From Diabrotica undecimpunctata (taxonomy: Eukaryota > Arthropoda > Insecta > Coleoptera > Chrysomelidae), in contig NC_092811.1 of the NCBI RefSeq assembly GCF_040954645.1, positions 119,609,343 through 119,673,342 on the forward strand: 64,000 nt of DNA. The letters run 5' to 3'. Shown in pieces: positions 1-9,030 of this stretch. Made by a program: the position numbers and the translations under genes. Each line of letters starts with the position of its first letter. Position 1 is the first letter of the stretch. Below the pieces are notes generated by a model. The model was given only the letters and a program-made list of their open reading frames with translations. It was not told the origin of the DNA and did not search any database.

Positions 1-1016
1 TTTTAAAAGCTACAAGACTAAGTAGATTAAAATATGTTAAAATTCTTTCTGTTTAAATAGTAAAGGGCCAAAGTGCTGATTACCGGTGTGTCAGCCGCTG
101 TATCTCAAACTTCAATTGGCTATATCTCTATTATTTTTTGAGCTAACGAGCTTAACAAAATTAAAAAAATAAAAATTTTTGTTAAGAAAAAAACTACATT
201 TTGGTATATAACCATTTTTCACGCATCTCATAGTTTTAGATTAATTTTGAAAAAATGTAAATTTTTAGATAATTAAAAAAAAAAAAAAATTTTTAATTTA
301 AACATAATGTTTTCAAAAAATACGCATTTTTTAAAACACAAACTTTTAAAACTTATAAATAACACTAAAAAAAAAATTAATTGTAGAAGATATACGTTTA
401 ATTTCAATTCTGATCGAAATAGTGTTACTTATACTGCTCGTTTTTTTTTAAACGCTAGAGTAATTCAAATTCTTTCCTTCGTATTTCGCTTTGTTTTAAT
501 CGAAATGGCTTTTAACATAGCTCATTTTAAAGGTTTTTTCTAGCTCTTTAAAAAGTGTTGTATGAGTTTTTATCAAAAGAGATGTCCATTTTCCGATATT
601 TACAATTATAAATCGCTTAGTATTGTACTTATAAAACTTAATAAAAATCTCTTTGTTTTTTTATAAGCTTTATTTTTGTTCATTATAGATTTTTCAATAA
701 AACGCTTTGTTTTTGAGTTATTCGTACAAAATCATTGGAAAACATGTTTTTTTTTTGCGAAATGTTTACTTTTTCAAGTGCGTATAACTCAAAAAGTATT
801 GATTTAGCGAAAAAAAATTAAATGCCATTTTTTGTTTAAAATTTGATTCTCTATCAATTCCCGGGGTTATTTTGAGTGTAAAAGTTCAACCCCCTAGATG
901 GGGTGCCAACCACCCCAGGGGTAGAAGTACACATCAGCACCATATAACTTATGTTTTTTGAGTAATTTACTACCCACTGTAAAAATTTCAGATAAATCGG
1001 TGTAGTTATAAAAAAT
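1..1016. other. AT-rich non-coding stretch, unclassified repeat
   Basis: No credible gene is visible. The sequence is very AT-rich with long A and T runs; the short reading frame at 307-543 has low-complexity composition and is not supported. The GC-richer patch near 860-930 (paired CCCC/GGGG strings) looks like part of a dispersed repeat that I cannot classify. Confidence 0.4.
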
Positions 1017-1183
1017 TTAAAGGGAAAATGCCACAGTAACTGGACTAATACACGAATGAAGGAAATAGGTCAATCTTCGCTGCTGTCTTCGGAAATAACA
1101 TCCTGTAGGCAGTCGGAGCAAAGGCATTTTGCGTGTTCTAAGCATACAAATGTTTTTACTATTTAAATGGGAATAAGCCAAAA

Positions 1184-4100
1184 ATGCGGTAGCGGGTAAG
1201 TACTCCTCCACAATCCCAGTGGAGGATAGACTTACTTCAGGGATGCGACCCTGCCCTACGCGAGCCTTGATTGTCTCTCAACTCCTATGGAGAGAAATCA
1301 TGTCCTAAACCCATTCCTACCCAATACCTACTATCCTACCAATTTCCCAAACCAACTCACCAACCCGCCTGGCAAGCGTGGTGTTTAAATGCCAAAACCC
1401 CTCAGCATGAATAGACATTCAAGAAAAGGGCCCTCAGTCCCCGGCAGCTCGCTAGTTCCCAACCAAGGTAGCGGTAGGATTCACGGACAGCGGGCAGAGG
1501 GTGCAAAGAATCTCCGGGATGTAAGAGGCTACCAAGAACGACGAACGCTGCACATAATTACGTATAATGTAAGAACCTTATCCAAAGATGAAAAAATGAC
1601 GGAACTGGAGGAAGAACTCAGACATGTGAAATGGGATATTATAGGAATTAGCGAAGTCAAAAGAAGAGGTGAAGATCAGGTCAAACTAAAATCAGGCAAC
1701 ATATTCCACTATAATGGGGAAACAGAATCGACAACTGGAGGAGTAGGTTTATTAGTACACAAAAAATTACAGAAAATGATACAGAGCATTGGCTGCATTT
1801 CCCCAAGAGTTATGTATATAAATCTAAGACTAAATAAGAGATACAATCTGAAAATAATCCAGGTATACGCCCCCACCAGCGATTACGAAGATGAGATTGT
1901 TGAAGCCTTCTATGAGGAAATCGAAAGAGCAAAAGAGCAGGAACCGGCCCATTACAATCTGATAATGGGAGATTTTAACGGGAAACTCGGAAGGAAAAAG
2001 GACGAACAAGAAGTAGCAATCGGAGATTTTGGAATCGGAGTAAGAAACGAAAGAGGCGAAATACTTACCAACTTTCTACTGCAACACAAACTGTATGCAA
2101 TGAACACCTTTTTTAAGCAGAAACAGAGTAGAAAATGGACGTGGGTTAGTCCAGATGGAAGAACTAAGAGCGAATATGATTATATAATAACAGACAAAAA
2201 GCAAATTATTCAAGATGTCACTGTACTTAATAAACTATCAGTAGGAAGCGACCACAGACCAGTAAGAGCTAGAATAACGATAAACCTACAAAAAGAAAGA
2301 GCAAAGATGATAAACAGTGGCAAACGCATAGTTTGGAATTCACCAAATCAGCCACAAGCGTACATAAAAAATATAGCAGAAACTTTACAGAGTAATAATC
2401 CCAAACCTCTAAGTATCGACGATCATAATAAATTAATTACAGACTCGGTTAGAAACGCACAACTCAAATTTTGCAAGAAAAATTACACCAAAAGTGAAAA
2501 GATTAGCAAAGACACAAAAGCTCTCATGGAAATACGACGAAACCTAAGCGAGAAAGAAAAGGGAAACAAAGAAGAATATAGAAAACTAAATAAAAGAATT
2601 TCAGCGGATATTAGAAGAGATATAAGAAGATATAATACTAATGTAATTACTCAAACAGTAGAAAAGAACAAAGGTTTAAAGATAATGAAAAGAGAACTCA
2701 CACAAAGTAAAAAAGAAATATACAAGCTAGAAGATAAAGACGGAAAGGCAACAACAGATAAACAAAACATTCTGAAAATAACTAGAGAGTTTTATAAAGA
2801 CTTCTATACCAGCCAAAGATCACAAGAAAATTTACCGACACGAGTAAAGACTCTTATAAATCAGGGATCGGAAATACTTTTACCCATTACTGTGTCAGAA
2901 GTAAGATCAGCTTTAAAGGAAATGAAGAACCATCGATCGCCTGGTGACGATGGACTCGTTATTGAGGCAATAAAAGCAGGAGGAGAAATTCTATTAAAAT
3001 CAGTAAGCGAACTGTTTAATAAATGCTTACATGCGGGTACGATTCCTAAAGACTTTAACAATGCAGTGATAGTCTTGTTACACAAAAAAGGTGATATTAC
3101 TAAATTAGAAAATTATAGACCCATCAGCCTCTTGACACATATGTATAAACTCTTTATGAAAATCTTAACAAAGAGACTAACACCTAAACTTGATTTCTAT
3201 CAGCCCAAAGAACAGGCAGGCTTTAGGAGAGGATATGGCACAAATGACCATTTGCACACCATAAAGATCTTAATTGAAAAATGCATCGAGTACAACATAC
3301 CACTGGTTCTTGCATTTGTCGATTACGAGAAGGCTTTTGATACTGTAGAGTTTGAAACCGTACTGGAAGCCCTAAATCAAAGCCGAATAGATTACAGGTA
3401 CACGTCACTAATCAAAAACATCTACGAGAACGCTACATCAAGTATACGACTACACGAAGACACAGAAAAATTCAGCTTAGGTCGAGGAGTAAGACAAGGA
3501 GACAATATTTCACCAAAATTGTTCACGGCAGCTCTAGAGTCAATATTTAAGAACACCCAATGGCAAGATATGGGCATCAATATAGATGGAGAAAGATTAA
3601 ATCATCTGAGGTTTGCAGATGATGTCGTATTAATCGCAGATAACTTACAGGATACGGTTTCTATGCTACATTCGCTTAAAAGTCTGTCTGAAAGAGCAGG
3701 ATTAAAGATAAACTTTGAGAAAACTAAACTTATGACAAATCTCGTAATGAGTGGAAATATAACTATCGACAATAATACCATACAACAAACAGACACTTAC
3801 AAATATCTGGGACACGAGATCAAAATAAACAGAGACAATCAAACAAATGAAATACAGAGGCGAATAGGCCTGACATGGGCAGCATTTGGCAAACTAAGCC
3901 ATATTCTAAAAAGTTCAATTCCCATGTGTCTCAAGCGAAAAGTTTATAACCAATGTGTTTTGCCTGTACAAACTTATGGAGCAGAGACTTTAACACTCAC
4001 GCAGAAATCTGCGAATAAACTAAGAGTTACACAACGAGCCATGGAACGTGCAATGCTGAATGTGAGCCTCCGAGATCACATAACAAACCGACAAATCAGG

Positions 4101-4381
4101 CAAAGATCAGGAGTTCAAGACGTCATCGAAAGAACCACGAGACTTAAGTGGAACTGGGCAGGACACTTAGCCAGAACACAAGATGGACGATGGACAAGAC
4201 GAATTATGGAATGGAGGCCCAGAAATTATAAAAGAAGCCGAGGACGACCACCGACTAGATGGACCGACGACATAAAAAGAGTAGCGGGAAACTGGCTACA
4301 AGCGGCCCAGTGTAGAGAACACTGGAAAGAACTGAGGGAGGCCTATGTCCAGCAGTGGACGGGATTGGCTGATTGATGATG
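1184..4381 (+). mobile_element. Full-length RTE-like non-LTR retrotransposon
   Basis: A 3.2-kb element with a short 5' leader, one long reading frame and almost no 3' UTR, ending in a TGATGATGA-type tail directly after the stop codon. It is flanked by a perfect 9-bp direct repeat AAGCCAAAA (1175-1183 and 4382-4390). The sequence left of the element (TTTAAATGGGAATAAGCC) and right of it joins into a repeat that recurs near 56275 and 57520-57590, which confirms both boundaries. Length, single-ORF layout and microsatellite-like tail fit the RTE group. The intact frame suggests a fairly young insertion. Confidence 0.85.
1389..4376 (+). CDS. RTE-like endonuclease/reverse transcriptase, 995 aa, intact
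   Basis: This single polyprotein would nick target DNA and prime reverse transcription of its own mRNA in the nucleus. Residues about 50-290 are an APE-type endonuclease: ITYNVRTL at the start, GISEVK, a GDFNGKLG metal-site motif near residue 194 and SDHRP near 287. Residues about 500-850 are the reverse transcriptase: NYRPISLL, QAGFRRG, palm motif A FVDYEKAFD near 642, GVRQGD, and FADD near 742. The C-terminus has WAGHLAR and RGRPPTRW, typical of RTE-type proteins. No stop or frameshift interrupts it. The first ~45 residues look poorly conserved, so translation may begin later; the annotated ATG is the first in frame. Confidence 0.9.
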   Translation: MPKPLSMNRHSRKGPSVPGSSLVPNQGSGRIHGQRAEGAKNLRDVRGYQERRTLHIITYNVRTLSKDEKMTELEEELRHVKWDIIGISEVKRRGEDQVKLKSGNIFHYNGETESTTGGVGLLVHKKLQKMIQSIGCISPRVMYINLRLNKRYNLKIIQVYAPTSDYEDEIVEAFYEEIERAKEQEPAHYNLIMGDFNGKLGRKKDEQEVAIGDFGIGVRNERGEILTNFLLQHKLYAMNTFFKQKQSRKWTWVSPDGRTKSEYDYIITDKKQIIQDVTVLNKLSVGSDHRPVRARITINLQKERAKMINSGKRIVWNSPNQPQAYIKNIAETLQSNNPKPLSIDDHNKLITDSVRNAQLKFCKKNYTKSEKISKDTKALMEIRRNLSEKEKGNKEEYRKLNKRISADIRRDIRRYNTNVITQTVEKNKGLKIMKRELTQSKKEIYKLEDKDGKATTDKQNILKITREFYKDFYTSQRSQENLPTRVKTLINQGSEILLPITVSEVRSALKEMKNHRSPGDDGLVIEAIKAGGEILLKSVSELFNKCLHAGTIPKDFNNAVIVLLHKKGDITKLENYRPISLLTHMYKLFMKILTKRLTPKLDFYQPKEQAGFRRGYGTNDHLHTIKILIEKCIEYNIPLVLAFVDYEKAFDTVEFETVLEALNQSRIDYRYTSLIKNIYENATSSIRLHEDTEKFSLGRGVRQGDNISPKLFTAALESIFKNTQWQDMGINIDGERLNHLRFADDVVLIADNLQDTVSMLHSLKSLSERAGLKINFEKTKLMTNLVMSGNITIDNNTIQQTDTYKYLGHEIKINRDNQTNEIQRRIGLTWAAFGKLSHILKSSIPMCLKRKVYNQCVLPVQTYGAETLTLTQKSANKLRVTQRAMERAMLNVSLRDHITNRQIRQRSGVQDVIERTTRLKWNWAGHLARTQDGRWTRRIMEWRPRNYKRSRGRPPTRWTDDIKRVAGNWLQAAQCREHWKELREAYVQQWTGLAD

Positions 4382-4480
4382 AAGCCAAAATTAAAGGTTA
4401 AAGTACGTTTATTGACGTTTCAATTTCCACTTCGGAAATCGTTCTCGAAATACAAACATTAATAAATTAAACAAATTTTG
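4382..4480 (-). repeat. Dispersed repeat, probably a Penelope-type terminal segment
   Basis: This segment continues the sequence at 1157-1183 and was split by the RTE insertion. Related copies lie at about 56271-56330 and, inverted, 57522-57588. On the minus strand it contains a GAAACGTC box after a hairpin (ATTTCC/GGAAAT), the arrangement seen 3' of stem II in hammerhead-like motifs of Penelope elements. It lies just downstream, on the same strand, of the GIY-YIG domain at 4932-5319, as a Penelope terminal repeat would. The repeat itself is seen; the Penelope assignment is inferred. Confidence 0.5.
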
Positions 4481-4931
4481 TTTTTTTTGTTACTTAGTGA
4501 AAAATTCTTCTAATAATTTAATTTTATCTGACTCATTTATATTGACAATTCAGACATACATTATACATTTTAAAGTAGACGACTTTAAAATGATATTGCC
4601 AATATTGTTGAGTTGCGCTCCTGGGACGACTTTACTTATAAGGTAGTTCATTCGATTACATGAAATCAACTTTAACTTGAGAATATCCATCAGAAAAGAC
4701 CATAGCATGTAATTCGTCTTTAAAAAGACAAATACATGCCATGATGATAGTAAAATTCTCCTGTTAGTGATTCCATAGTAAATTATGAGGGAAAACCAGG
4801 AAAAAAACCTCATAATACTATCCCGACATGGTAAATATTTGGTCGTGCATTTAGTTTACCCACAATAAGCACCAAATTCTGACTTTATATGTTTGTTATT
4901 TAAAAAACATAAATGACGTATACTCTATATG

Positions 4932-5319
4932 TTACTGAATTACTAATACTGATATTTTTCTTTTAATAACTTCCTCTTTCCATATGGGTAACCAGATCCT
5001 ACTACATTCTGCCGAGGAATTTGCGACACAATTGGTCTCATTTAGCATAATTAGAGCTGCTTCTTTGATTTTTCTCTTTTTACCATCCGTTTTTTTTAGG
5101 ACTATATTTGAATCATTCCATTGAACCCTATGTTCATTATCCCATGCGTGTTTATATATTTGAGATCTATCAAATTCTCTATTTTTAATATAGGATTGAT
5201 GTTCACTTATTCTAACATTTAATGGCCTTGATGTTTCACCTAAATAAAATTGATCGCATTCACAAGGTATTTTATAAATGCAATTCTTTGTCCTTTCTTG
5301 TTCATTGTTAGGTTTAGGG
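4932..5319 (-). pseudogene. Penelope-like element, C-terminal GIY-YIG endonuclease fragment
   Basis: The minus strand reads open for about 125 codons to a TAA at 4932-4934 with no in-frame stop. It shows CIYKIPCECDQFYLGETSR (the GIY-YIG core in its Penelope form), then RISEHQ, IYKHAW, and a C-terminal Cys/Trp-rich tail. Penelope-like elements encode a reverse transcriptase followed by a GIY-YIG nuclease that cuts the target DNA; only the nuclease remains here because an in-frame stop lies just upstream (about 5325-5335) and no RT precedes it. The repeat at 4382-4480 lies downstream on the same strand. Nothing around 4481-4931 is recognisable and it may be the 3' UTR of this element. Confidence 0.8.
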
Positions 5320-5668
5320 TTTTAGTTAGAACGGCTTTCCCATTTTTCCGGATAGCGCTGCTAGGAGTCTAGACCTTTTTTCTTACCCTGTCTAGGGTGT
5401 TACTTACTGACCCACTTCTGAGTAAATATTAATACCTGTTTTTCTAGCGATTCAGGTGGGTTGATTACGAGAAATAACATTTAACGATCAGCTGTAAGTT
5501 TGCAAAAATGGAAATTTTCGACTGATGACGAGGTATATCGGATCGGATGCGAACATGATGATGATGAACTTTTCGTATTTTAAATTATTAATTGTAACAT
5601 AAAGAATTAAATATTCTTGATGGTATGTTAAAACTTTAACACTAATTTAATGTTTTTTTTCTTTACAG
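5320..5668. other. Non-coding, with an (ATG)n tail
   Basis: No gene is seen. A short ATGATGATGATGA run at about 5551-5564 resembles the 3' tail of an RTE-like or SINE insertion. The final bases (TTTTTTTTCTTTACAG) are the polypyrimidine tract and acceptor of the exon beginning at 5669. Confidence 0.4.
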
Positions 5669-5834
5669 ACAGTGTATGTTAGTACTGTGAGACACTTTAG
5701 GACACACTTTTCATCGAGTGTAGTGTTAAATTCTAATAAAAAGGAAGAAACCGAACATAAAGGTGCCCCATCTTCTTCCTCGTCTTCCTCATCCTCGGAC
5801 AGCGAAGGGGATAGTGATTCGGAATCAGAAGAAG
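5669..5834 (+). CDS. Internal exon of an unidentified host gene (Ser/Asp/Glu-rich)
   Basis: A textbook internal exon: a strong polypyrimidine tract and CAG acceptor end at 5668, and GTAAGT follows 5834. Read in phase 0 it encodes 55 residues plus one base, beginning TVYVSTVRHFRTHFSSS and then a polyserine/acidic stretch (SSSSSSDSEGDSDSES). The Arg/Ser-rich start is reminiscent of a mitochondrial presequence, but this is only composition. It ends in phase 1, which matches the acceptor phase of the candidate terminal exon at 52926. I do not recognise the protein. The shadow frame on the minus strand is not supported. Confidence 0.65.
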
Positions 5835-6372
5835 GTAAGTTATCGCATAGATTTTTGTGCATGATTAATAAAAAATAAGAAGAACACAATTTAGATTCTT
5901 AACTCATTTTCAACGTATGACCATGAAAGTTTATTGCATGTACGTATTTTTGAGTTGTTTATGCTTTTTCAAGATTATGGATAAGACGTTGAACATGTTT
6001 ACCCTTCGATCTTCGATAAAAACAGCAAAATAGCGAAACATCTGTAATTAAAATAATTGTTCATGTAATTGCTGAAACTATTGTAATTGACAACGAATTC
6101 ATACAGAAAATTTTACATAATAATTTTAACCGGTAAGATAGTTTCGAAACAAATTCAGATTTCTGCTTTAATCTGAACCTTCTATAAATGCAAGGTATAA
6201 CAGACGTTGATAAAGATGTTAATAGAGACATGGGGAATCTAAAATTTGCATTCCACGACATGTCTATTCAACTAAGCAGAAATCCTTAACGAATTTGTTT
6301 CTTGTACTCATACAGAGTAGATCCGAATAAAAAGAAAAAGACAGCAAAGATTTGATTTCACGTACAAAGCGT

Positions 6373-6432
6373 CTATGTATCTGTTGATACGTATTTCGAC
6401 TTAATAAGTCTCATCAGAACAGTTATTCATAG
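6373..6432 (-). ncRNA. Type I hammerhead ribozyme, copy 1
   Basis: On the minus strand all hammerhead core elements are present in order: stem I strand CUAUG-AAUAA-CUGUU, core CUGAUGA, stem II GACUU/AAGUC with loop AUU and the required G-C closing pair, GAA, a very short palindromic stem III AUACGUAU, then C17. After the cleavage site come AACAG and CAUAG, which pair with CUGUU and CUAUG. The predicted cut lies between 6386 and 6385. Such a short palindromic stem III is typical of hammerheads that work as dimers. No activity can be shown from sequence. Confidence 0.85.
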
Positions 6433-6769
6433 CCGTTCTCAACGTGAAAAATAATCTTTTCTGTCTTTTAAGAAGCAACAATAAAATGGCTTCGTTATGG
6501 ACGCAATAGCGACATCTGATAGAAAAATCGGTAAGATAGTTTCGAAACAAATTCAGATTTCTGCTTTAATCTGAACCTTCTATAAATGCAAGGTATAACA
6601 GACGTTGATAAAGATGTTAATAGAGACATGGGGAATCTAAAATTTGCATTCCACGACATTTCTATCAACTAAGCAGAAATCCTTAACGAATTTGTTTCTT
6701 GTACTCATACAGAGTAGATCCGAATAAAAAGAAAAAGACAGCAAAGATTTGATTTTACGTACAAAGCGT

Positions 6770-6829
6770 CTATGTATCTGTTGATACGTATTTCGACTTA
6801 ATAAGTCTCATCAGAACAGTTATTCATAG
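6770..6829 (-). ncRNA. Type I hammerhead ribozyme, copy 2
   Basis: Identical in core and stems to the copy at 6373-6432, one repeat unit away. The predicted cut lies between 6783 and 6782, so two cleavages would release a 397-nt RNA unit with the 2',3'-cyclic phosphate and 5'-hydroxyl ends expected of hammerhead products. Confidence 0.85.
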
Positions 6830-7000
6830 CCGTTCTCAACGTGAAAAATAATCTTTTCTGTCTTTTAAGAAGCAACAATAAAATGGCTTCGTTATGGACG
6901 CAATAGCGACATCTGATAGAAAAATTGGTAAGATAGTTTCGAAACAAATTCAGATTTCTGCTTTAATCCGAACCTTCTATAAATGCAAGGTATAACAGAA

Positions 7001-7084
7001 GTCTGATGAGACTTATTAAGTTGAAATACGTATCAACAGATACATAGACGCTTTGTACGTGAAATCAAATCTTTGCTGTCTTTT
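7001..7084 (+). repeat. Inverted partial copy with a broken hammerhead
   Basis: This is the reverse complement of the ribozyme region of the upstream units. The core CTGATGA and the GAAA box remain, but the 5' strand of stem I is replaced and the base closing stem II is changed from C to T, so the ribozyme should not fold properly. The inversion at one end of the array is comparable to 5' inversions made during target-primed reverse transcription. Confidence 0.7.
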
Positions 7085-7900
7085 TTTTTTCTTTTTTTTT
7101 CTTCTTAATAATTTTAACATTCGTTATCTGTTTGCCAAAATGTGTAATTTCGCAAAAATAATTTGTACTCATAAAAATTAAAAGCGATGATAGTTTTGAT
7201 GAGCTGGCATTGCAACGATCAGTCTATATTTTATTATATATCTATGCATAGTCGTATTTCGGTGAGACTGTGTAAAAATATATGTATCTGTAATAAAAGC
7301 AGGCAAAATTAAAATAAAAGTACTCTACCAGGAGTAGTTATTAACTGCAAAATTATCAATGACTGAGATTTATAATTATACAAAATTGTAATATTTTCAT
7401 CGATATTTACATTCAGATCTGCCTGGTATTATGTTTGAAAATATGGGCATTCACCCAGTTGAAGTTTTCATCGAACTGTTGATCGAGCCACGTGGATCAA
7501 AAAGCCAATCAAAACATCAGATATCGCTATTAGGACAAATCATAATGCGTTATCTTTTATCGGCAAACTTATGCATAATTCGGGTAAGATATAACAATAT
7601 TTGCTTGAGCGACCGAAACCATAAAATAGTTTATCCGGAAAATTCACCTTTCGCCCGTCCAGTGTTTTGCACTTGGGTAGGTAGGTATAATATTTTATTT
7701 TTAAACCAGCGAAAGCAGATTTTGCGAAACAAGAATATTTTTAGTATAACCATAACTACTACAGCGTTCAGTTAAATTCAAATAGTGAACTACAAGTGAG
7801 TTTGGTTGTGACTTTGTCAGTGTTGTTTCTAAACATATTTTACCATTTAACGAAGATACTTTAAAAAAAACGGGTGTGGCAGTCCAGTGGGACTGCCGGT

Positions 7901-8590
7901 AGAAGTTATACTTCTATACACGCGTTCTTCGTTACAAATTTATATGGGAGTCAATCTGCACAATCATTACATATGTAATGCTATAGGTAAGAGGGAGCAG
8001 AAAGAGAAAAAGAATTAGGTATACAGGTATATGGTGCATCGTTTGCTGTATATAAACATTTGACCTGTAATAGGAGTATTATAGTAAATGAGGGATTGAA
8101 ACAATATTTTAATGAAAATATATATTTTTATTTTCATATATGTATAAAAGGAGTTGAATGCAAAAAAATTTTTTTACACATACTCTGCAGTAAAATTTAT
8201 TGTTAATTTTGTTATTAATATAAAAATACAATACACTGCAACATAATTCAATATAATAATATAATATAAATTAAAATGCAATATTCATAAGTATTTAAAA
8301 ATGACAATATACGTAACTTACTTACGCATATGTTTAATTTACCATGATAACAATATTAATAAAAAAAATATTGTTTGGTTATACAACTGTCAATTTATCT
8401 GACATTGACAAAAACAATATTTAATTGTTGTTTGTTGTGTATATAAGTACACATTTGAACATTCTTGAGATATTTACAAGTTTTAATTTATAATTTAACA
8501 TGCCTAACGAGACTTGTTACTCGCGTGCAAATTTCCGATTCACTCCCGTACAAATTTCCAAAGTCGAACGCGCGTATAGAAGTATAACTT
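7901..8590. mobile_element. MITE-like element with inverted ends (copy 1)
   Basis: The ends AAGTTATACTTCTATAC plus a CGCGTTC extension (7901-7927) recur in inverse orientation at 8566-8590. A third, direct copy of the same motif lies at 8893-8918. There is no coding capacity in between. Family uncertain; the motif is itself partly palindromic, so the boundaries could be misjudged. Confidence 0.5.
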
Positions 8591-8724
8591 TAAAAACAAA
8601 CAACTCGGATTATGTTGTAAATTTTCATTTTATTTTAAAATTTAGCATTTTTGCGTATATTACATATATTTAATAAAATTAAGGTGGGGTTTTTAAATAT
8701 TTCAAAAATAAAAAACGAAATTCA

Positions 8725-8795
8725 TATTGGGATTCGAACTCACATACACCAGCGTATGAACCAAACACGTAATATATTTGCCAATTAGACATGAC
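8725..8795 (-). repeat. tRNA-related SINE-like segment (also at 10578-10648)
   Basis: On the minus strand GAGTTCGAATCCC is a good RNA polymerase III B box, preceded about 50 bases upstream by a weak A-box-like TTGGCAAATATATTACG. The rest does not fold as a clear tRNA. It is probably the head of an old tRNA-derived SINE; the copy at 10578-10648 comes from the tandem duplication. Confidence 0.4.
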
Positions 8796-9030
8796 ACAAA
8801 CGTATTTCAAAATTGACAGTTCTCGGTCATACAGTGATTTATTGAGATTAATATTATGAAATACAAAAGACTAAAATAATTATGAACACGTGGAGCGCGC
8901 GTATAGAAGTATAACTTCAATATGGCGTCCATGGCATGATAATAATTCTGCATCTGAAGAGCCAATGGGGCCCTCTAATCAATTGGAAGATTTACAAAGG
9001 TGTGTAGTAAAACGTAAGCGACATTTTCGA

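Larger units (their letters stand above)
6131..7105 (-). mobile_element. Retrozyme-like tandem array (about 2.2 units of 397 bp)
   Basis: Units begin at 6131, 6529 and 6926, spaced 398 and 397 bp, nearly identical. The third unit stops at about 6999 and is followed by an inverted copy (7001-7084) of the ribozyme region and then a long pyrimidine tract. The whole array is bracketed by a perfect 13-bp direct repeat TAATAATTTTAAC (6118-6130 and 7106-7118). Each full unit carries a hammerhead ribozyme on the minus strand (6373-6432 and 6770-6829), with cleavage sites 397 nt apart. Short tandem units with a type I hammerhead and no coding capacity match what is known of animal retrozymes, non-autonomous elements thought to be moved by Penelope-like machinery. 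Short frames inside (for example 6061-6261) are not taken as genes. Confidence 0.75.
7178..9030. repeat. 1.85-kb tandem duplication, copy 1
   Basis: Copy 1 starts near AATTAAAAGCGATGATAG and repeats head-to-tail at 9032 with only scattered single-base differences, roughly one per hundred bases. It holds a short inverted-repeat element (7901-8590), a tRNA-like segment (8725-8795) and the beginning of a coding remnant. The frame at 7431-7775 (114 codons) is shortened by a TGA in copy 2, so I do not treat it as a gene. Confidence 0.85.

Noticed and set aside
5300..5325. GTTAGGTTTAGGGTTTTAG beside the Penelope GIY-YIG fragment, like insect telomere repeats (TTAGG)
   Set aside because: Only about two imperfect units; telomeric attachment of Penelope elements is known, but this is too short to distinguish from chance.
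5647..5889. Minus-strand 80-codon acidic frame
   Set aside because: It is the antisense of the exon at 5669-5834; polyserine/acidic codons read as Glu/Asp-rich on the other strand.
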